From: CAZFHZ01 sp964519015
GTDB lineage: Bacteria > Blakebacterota > Blakebacteria > Blakebacterales > CAYUVJ01
NCBI GenBank assembly: GCA_964519015.1
Contig: CAZFHZ010000083.1
Location: forward strand, 1 to 14,459
DNA length: 14,459 bases
Direction: 5' to 3'
In this document: piece after piece, positions 11,449 to 14,459 of the stretch
How positions within the stretch are numbered: the stretch's first letter is position 1
Layout: each line of letters starts with the position of its first letter
Translations under genes and position numbers: made by a program
Notes under the pieces: model-generated
The model's database searches: none
Told to the model about the DNA's origin: nothing
What the model saw: the letters and a program-made list of their open reading frames with translations, nothing else

Positions 11449-12005
11449 CCTTCAGTGAGAATGCGTTGGCCGAGATCAGCAGCCTGATGGCGGCCCAGGA
11501 GGAGCCGGGTCTGGCCCTGCGGCTGTCCGTGCTGGGGCGCGGTCCGGGCGGCTTCCGCTACGACATGGCTTTTGTGAAGCAGGAGAGCCGCCACGAGGAG
11601 GACCAGGTGGTCGACCTGAAGGCTTTCCATCTCTTCATGGATCCCGTCAGCGCGGGCAAACTGGAGGGGGCCTCGGTCGATTACGTCAATCAGGACGGTC
11701 GCCGCGGCTTCAAGATCGACAACCCCAACGCCGCCTGGAAGGACCCCCTCGCCGCCCGGGTCCAGCAGGTGCTCGACGAGCAGATCAACCCGGGCATTGC
11801 CATGCACGGCGGATACGTCATTCTGGAGGATGTGCGGGACGGGGTGGCCTACGTCACCATGGGGGGGGGCTGCCAGGGTTGCGGCATGGCCCACGTCACC
11901 CTCAAGGACGGGGTGGAGGCGCAACTGCTGGAAGCGGTGCCCGAGATCAAAGAGGTAGTCGACCTGACCGACCATTCCTACGGCTCCAACCCGTACTATC
12001 GCTGA
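11442..12005 (+). CDS. nfuA: Fe-S cluster carrier NfuA (degenerate A-type domain plus NifU C-terminal domain)
   Basis: Carrier that accepts and delivers 4Fe-4S clusters to apo-enzymes in the cytosol. The product is 187 residues, close to E. coli NfuA (191). Residues 1-95 form an A-type-carrier-like domain that lacks cluster cysteines (GRGPGGFRYDMAF, GFKIDNPNA), as is typical of NfuA. Residues 105-187 are the NifU C-terminal domain: DEQINPGIAMHGGYVILEDV, then GGGCQGCGMAHVTLKDGVE with C144 and C147 (CxxC, which bridges a cluster in a dimer), then VPEIKEVVDLTDH. The start is GTG 11442 or 11445; both follow a good Shine-Dalgarno and overlap the upstream stop. The downstream gene encodes MoaA, a radical-SAM enzyme with two 4Fe-4S clusters, a plausible client. 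A G9 tract (11861-11869) sits right before the CxxC. Confidence 0.93.
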   Translation: MVTFSENALAEISSLMAAQEEPGLALRLSVLGRGPGGFRYDMAFVKQESRHEEDQVVDLKAFHLFMDPVSAGKLEGASVDYVNQDGRRGFKIDNPNAAWKDPLAARVQQVLDEQINPGIAMHGGYVILEDVRDGVAYVTMGGGCQGCGMAHVTLKDGVEAQLLEAVPEIKEVVDLTDHSYGSNPYYR

Positions 12006-12019
12006 GCCCGAGTCCGGTC

Positions 12020-13036
12020 GTGACGCCCACTGACGCCCTGGGACGGTCCCTGAAGGACTTGCGCATCTCGGTCACCGACCGGTGCAACTTCCGCTGCCGC
12101 TACTGCATGCCGCACGAGCACTACACCTGGGTGCGGCATGAGGAAGTCCTCACTTTCGAAGAGATTGCACGGCTGGCGCGTCTATTCCTGGAGTTGGGGG
12201 TGCGTCGGATCCGGCTGACCGGCGGGGAACCGTTGGTGCGGGCCGACCTGGCCGAACTGGTGGGCATGCTGGCCGGGCTCGACGGTCTGGAGGACCTCTC
12301 CCTGACCACCAACGGAGCGCTGCTCGCTCCCCGGGCGGGCGACCTGAGGGCAGCCGGCCTGCAGCGCCTCAACATCAGCCTCGATACCCTGCGCCCCGAG
12401 GTCTTCCGCACCCTCACCCAGCGCGACGACCACGCCCGGGTGCTGGAGGGGATCGTGGCCGCGCGGGCGGCCGGATTCGAACGGATCAAGCTCAACTGTG
12501 TGGTTCAGCGGTGTGTCAACGACGGGGAGATACTCGATTTGGTGCGCTTCGCTCGCGCCCACGACTGCGACCTTCGCTTCATCGAGTTCATGGATGTGGG
12601 CATGGCCAACGGCTGGAGCGCCGACCGGCTGGTGCCGGCGGCCGAGATCCTGGACCGGATCCAGGCCCTCTATGCGCTCGAACCGGCCTCCCAGCCGCGC
12701 GGGAACACTCCCGCCGAGTCGTGGCGCTTTGCCGACGGGCGAGGGGGCCTGGGCGTCATCGCCTCGGTCACCCGCCCCTTCTGCGGAACCTGCACCCGGG
12801 CTCGACTGACCACCGAAGGCCAGCTGGTCACCTGTCTCTTCGCCGCCCGGGGATTCGACCTGAAGACCCTGCTGAGGGGTAGGGCGGGGGATGATGCGAT
12901 CCGGGAGACGATCCAGCGGGTCTGGAGCGCCCGCACCGACCGCTACTCCGAAGAGCGTTTCACCGACCCGCAGCACCTCGAAGGCTACCGCACGGCCGGC
13001 CGCGACCGCCTGGAGATGATCCGCCTGGGCGGGTAG
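12020..13036 (+). CDS. moaA: GTP 3',8-cyclase MoaA (molybdenum cofactor biosynthesis)
   Basis: Radical-SAM enzyme that converts GTP to 3',8-cyclo-GTP, the first step of molybdopterin synthesis, acting with MoaC in the cytosol. The product is 338 residues, normal length. The N-terminal SAM cluster is CNFRCRYCMP (C22, C26, C29), followed by RLTGGEPLVR and the SLTTNGALL and LQRLNISLDTL blocks. The C-terminal cluster that binds GTP is FCGTC and TCLF (C255, C258, C272; CX2CX13C). The protein ends in LGG, matching the conserved MoaA di-glycine tail, so it is complete. GTG 12020 is chosen because it lies just before the conserved LGRSLKDLRISVTDRC block; the frame stays open upstream but overlaps nfuA and is unlike the family. 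No strong Shine-Dalgarno is seen, and coupling to nfuA (14-nt gap) is likely. No other moa gene is present in the window. Confidence 0.95.
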   Translation: MTPTDALGRSLKDLRISVTDRCNFRCRYCMPHEHYTWVRHEEVLTFEEIARLARLFLELGVRRIRLTGGEPLVRADLAELVGMLAGLDGLEDLSLTTNGALLAPRAGDLRAAGLQRLNISLDTLRPEVFRTLTQRDDHARVLEGIVAARAAGFERIKLNCVVQRCVNDGEILDLVRFARAHDCDLRFIEFMDVGMANGWSADRLVPAAEILDRIQALYALEPASQPRGNTPAESWRFADGRGGLGVIASVTRPFCGTCTRARLTTEGQLVTCLFAARGFDLKTLLRGRAGDDAIRETIQRVWSARTDRYSEERFTDPQHLEGYRTAGRDRLEMIRLGG

Positions 13037-13057
13037 GGAGGATGGGGACCTCGGACT

Positions 13058-13076
13058 GAGCCGGGGGTGTCGGCTC
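13058..13076. terminator. Hairpin between convergent moaA and the HHH gene
   Basis: GAGCCG (13058-13063) and CGGCTC (13071-13076) form a perfect 6-bp stem around a 7-nt loop. It sits in the 46-bp gap between moaA (+) and the helix-hairpin-helix gene (-), where a two-way terminator is expected. No T-tract follows on either side, so intrinsic termination would be inefficient and the role is inferred mainly from position. Confidence 0.4.
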
Positions 13077-13082
13077 GTCCGT

Positions 13083-13346
13083 TCAATCCGCCGGCCGGTC
13101 CTTCCAGTTCCACCACTTCGAAAGCACCGGGTCGTCCGAACCGTTGGCAGCGCAATGCACCGCGCAGCGGAACACATACAGCACGCAGCGGTCCATCTTC
13201 CCCCCGCGCATCCGGGTCAATCGCCGGTACATCCGTTCCGGGTCCTCACCCCGCAGGTCGGCGGGCTCCTTGTAGCCCAGGTCGGCCAGGTCCCGGGCCA
13301 TGCTCGGTCCGACCCCCGGCAACGCCTGCAGTGGATTCTTCTTCAT
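13083..13346 (-). CDS. Small helix-hairpin-helix protein, Cdd1 (pathogenicity locus) type
   Basis: An 87-residue protein of the small HhH family often annotated as 'pathogenicity locus' or Cdd1. Its biochemical role is unknown; the HhH fold suggests contact with DNA or RNA. Visible marks are the HhH motif LQALPGVGPSMARDLADLG (residues 6-24), a second helical segment EPADLRGEDPERMYRRL, the family signature DRCVLYVFRCAVHCA, and the closing LSKWWNWKD. ATG 13346 is chosen because a perfect AAGGAGGT stands 4 nt upstream and the family begins here. The frame itself stays open upstream for about 100 more codons, which encode two likely membrane helices unrelated to the family (described separately). 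It converges on moaA with a hairpin between. Its GC content is still chromosome-like, unlike the DNA upstream of it. Confidence 0.85.
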   Translation of the reverse strand: MKKNPLQALPGVGPSMARDLADLGYKEPADLRGEDPERMYRRLTRMRGGKMDRCVLYVFRCAVHCAANGSDDPVLSKWWNWKDRPAD

Positions 13347-13652
13347 CCGTACCTCCTTCATCAACTCTCGAGGTCGAAGTCGCACCCGTGAGCCGTTGAA
13401 GAAACTGGCAAGACTCACTAGCATGCTCAAGACCATTCCCCAGATCATGTCCACTACAGTGACTAGAATCGGCCAGTCCTTATCAGGAAACCGGATCACA
13501 TTGACCGCAACAATATCCCTGCGATCCCTGCGTTTCTGAAGCGCCGCTGCGATCATGACAGCCGAAGTTACACCGCATAGCACGCTCACAATAGCGATAC
13601 CCAGCAGGATGCCGCTTACGGAGGCAAAGTGGCGATCACGAGGTTGAATCGG
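13347..13652 (-). other. Open frame with two likely membrane helices, in frame with the HHH gene
   Basis: Reading the minus strand after a TGA at 13653-13655, about 100 codons stay open and run straight into the HHH gene without a stop. They encode a hydrophobic segment GILLGIAIVSVLCGVTSAVM followed by basic QKRRDRRD, then a second hydrophobic segment (DWPILVTVVDMIWGMVLSML onward to LASFF) followed by basic residues, which looks like a small two-helix membrane protein. No good start exists: GTG 13589 would cut the first helix, and the ATG at 13656 is out of frame and hits a stop after six codons. It may be a decayed or frameshifted gene, a true membrane-anchored HHH fusion, or chance. GC is about 48% here. 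Between 13653 and 13706 nothing else was recognised. Confidence 0.35.
13351..13358 (-). promoter_or_regulatory. Perfect Shine-Dalgarno for the HHH gene
   Basis: The minus strand reads AAGGAGGT, 4 nt before ATG 13346. This full match to the anti-Shine-Dalgarno decides the start of the 87-residue protein and argues against translation mainly as a longer membrane fusion. Confidence 0.8.
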
Positions 13653-13706
13653 TCATTGTCGGCTGATGACAGCTATATGCGCTTATTGGACGGTTTACGG
13701 CCAAAG

Positions 13707-13898
13707 TTACTCGTCGAGCCCAAACATCTTCTTCATGGCTCTCGTGGGAAACAGTCTTGCGAGCTTCTCGCCGTGCCACTTGACGAACTTGCGGGTGCAC
13801 TCGTCACAAATATCCACGGTTCGATGTTCGTCGATTCGTAAGCTGTGGAACTCGGGTCTGTAATTCTCGATCGACTTATCGCAAAGCACGCATCTCAC
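13707..13898 (-). CDS. Small zinc-binding protein with two CxxC pairs, function unknown
   Basis: Encodes 63 residues. Two cysteine pairs, C3/C6 (CVLC) and C31/C34 (CDEC), would hold one zinc ion as a zinc ribbon. Between them lies YRPEFHSLRIDEHRTVDI, and the C-terminal half is a basic amphipathic helix region (KFVKWHGEKLARLFPTRAM). Small proteins of this general shape exist in several phyla without a known function; the resemblance is from memory and was not searched. The start is GTG 13898, with GGAGAA at 13907-13912 about 8 nt upstream. The stop is TAA at 13707-13709. GC is clearly below that of the main operon. Longer open frames on the + strand over the same bases lack domain features and are taken as antisense shadows. 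The zinc ligands and ribosome-binding site support a real gene. Confidence 0.65.
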   Translation of the reverse strand: MRCVLCDKSIENYRPEFHSLRIDEHRTVDICDECTRKFVKWHGEKLARLFPTRAMKKMFGLDE

Positions 13899-13964
13899 AG
13901 CGGAAATTCTCCATTCACTAGGATGCCGCTGAGGTTGGCTTGGGTGAGTATGGGTGGCTGATGT

Positions 13965-14372
13965 TCAGTCGTGCGGACCGACGGAGATGCCGGTCCCCCA
14001 GGAGATGTACGCTGCCGCGGCGCTCTTGGGATAATCGCGCTTTAGGCAGCGTCGGCCGGGGCCAAGCGTATTGAGCGTTGTTTCGGTCAGTGAATCCCCT
14101 TGCTGGACAAGGTCGCCGAATTCCGCCTCGGTGATCGGTAGGAGAATCCAGTACTGGGAGTCGTCACTATCCACCCAGTCGACCATCTCTGTGAAAACCG
14201 AGACGAAACGCTGATTACAGTGGGGACACATGAGGATCATGACACGGAAATGCAGATCATCGATCAAATCGGACTCACGGGTGAGCGTGCGGCGCGCTTC
14301 CCATGCGGCGTCTGAGGTAGAAGGCCAGCAACGCTCGCAACCGAAGTCTATCCCCGGACCATCGTCAACCAT
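13965..14372 (-). CDS. Hypothetical protein with zinc-ribbon-like cysteine pairs
   Basis: Encodes 135 residues from ATG 14372; a GTG at 14396 would add 8. I do not recognise the family. Two CxxC pairs, C12/C15 (FGCERCWP) and C49/C52 (LMCPHCNQRF), suggest a single zinc site formed across a helical hairpin (EARRTLTRESDLIDDLHFRV). The middle is acidic and aromatic (MVDWVDSDDSQYWILLPI) and the end is WGTGISVGPHD. ATG 14372 is preferred because GGAGA lies 4 nt upstream and the N-terminal glycine-rich turn leads directly into the first cysteine pair. No signal peptide or membrane helix is seen. It is on the same strand as the 63-residue zinc protein, 66 bp away, so co-transcription is possible. Composition is lower in GC than the main operon, consistent with acquired DNA. 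Confidence 0.6.
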   Translation of the reverse strand: MVDDGPGIDFGCERCWPSTSDAAWEARRTLTRESDLIDDLHFRVMILMCPHCNQRFVSVFTEMVDWVDSDDSQYWILLPITEAEFGDLVQQGDSLTETTLNTLGPGRRCLKRDYPKSAAAAYISWGTGISVGPHD

Positions 14373-14412
14373 CCTGTCTCCATCCGAACGCAACACATGC
14401 TAGGGACACGTC

Positions 14413-14459
14413 TGCCTAACGGCTCTGCCGATGAGCCTGGAGCGAAGCGACTAGGCTCA
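14413..14459. repeat. Half of a large inverted repeat at the window edge (attC-like candidate)
   Basis: TGAGCCT (14432-14438) pairs perfectly with AGGCTCA (14453-14459) around a 14-nt loop that contains GCGAAGC (14442-14448), a known very stable DNA mini-hairpin. Outside it, on the left, are TGCCTAACGGCTC (14413-14425) and TGCCGA, which have no partner yet because the window stops. GCCTAAC fits the RYYYAAC end of integron attC sites, whose other end is GTTRRRY. The structure is seen; the attC reading is inference and needs the bases beyond 14459. Confidence 0.4.

Noticed and set aside
13643..13649. GTTGAAT matching the GTTRRRY end of an attC site
   Set aside because: A 7-base degenerate match is common by chance, and no paired RYYYAAC or stem was found around it.
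13629..13863. Two overlapping + strand open frames of about 65-70 codons
   Set aside because: They lie antisense to the 63-residue zinc protein, lack ribosome-binding sites and domain features, and the minus-strand reading has four ordered cysteines and a usable start.
13606..13930. 11-bp direct repeat AGGATGCCGCT at 13606-13616 and 13920-13930, flanking the 63-residue gene
   Set aside because: One 11-mer repeat within a kilobase can arise by chance, the flanking bases diverge at once, and no duplication or transposase was found.

Overview
This window is a stretch of a high-GC bacterial chromosome. Most of it is roughly 65-80% GC, and the last kilobase falls to about 48% in the stretches counted by hand. 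The gene content is core bacterial: PrmA, RsmE, YqeY, MutS2, DnaG, a primary sigma factor of the RpoD type, a TldD-type metallopeptidase, NfuA and MoaA. The sigma factor has the long non-conserved region between 1.2 and 2 seen in Gram-negative RpoD, and the TldD-type protein has a signal peptide. Together these suggest a Gram-negative-like lineage such as Acidobacteriota or a neighbouring phylum. That placement is an inference and is not settled by the sequence.

Left arm (1-1433, + strand): the 3' part of prmA overlaps rsmE by 4 nt, giving a translation-associated methyltransferase pair. A 140-bp gap with a weak hairpin follows.

Centre (1575-13036, + strand): seven tightly packed genes, yqeY, mutS2, dnaG, rpoD, a giant tandem TldD-like gene, nfuA and moaA. 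Most junctions are ATGA or GTGA stop/start overlaps, so this looks like one translationally coupled operon. It is a variant of the macromolecular-synthesis operon (classically rpsU-dnaG-rpoD) without rpsU, with yqeY and mutS2 upstream. The standout gene is 8017-11448, a secreted 1143-residue protein made of two consecutive TldD-like units. The first keeps the HExxxH motif and the distal cysteine. The second has lost every one of those ligands, so a TldD/TldE-like active/inactive pair appears to be built into one chain. MutS2 keeps its ATPase and most of its Smr domain, but the LDLR/LDxH acid of Smr is missing.

Right arm (13083-14459, - strand): a possible terminator hairpin separates moaA from a convergent set of small genes. 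These are an 87-residue helix-hairpin-helix protein of the Cdd1 type with a perfect Shine-Dalgarno, an open frame with two likely membrane helices running in frame into it, and two small zinc-ribbon-like proteins of unknown function. Base composition changes at about 13,350-13,400, which suggests acquired DNA. The last 47 bases form half of what looks like a large imperfect inverted repeat. It begins with GCCTAAC and carries a GCGAAGC mini-hairpin, so an integron attC-like site cut by the window edge is possible but unproven.
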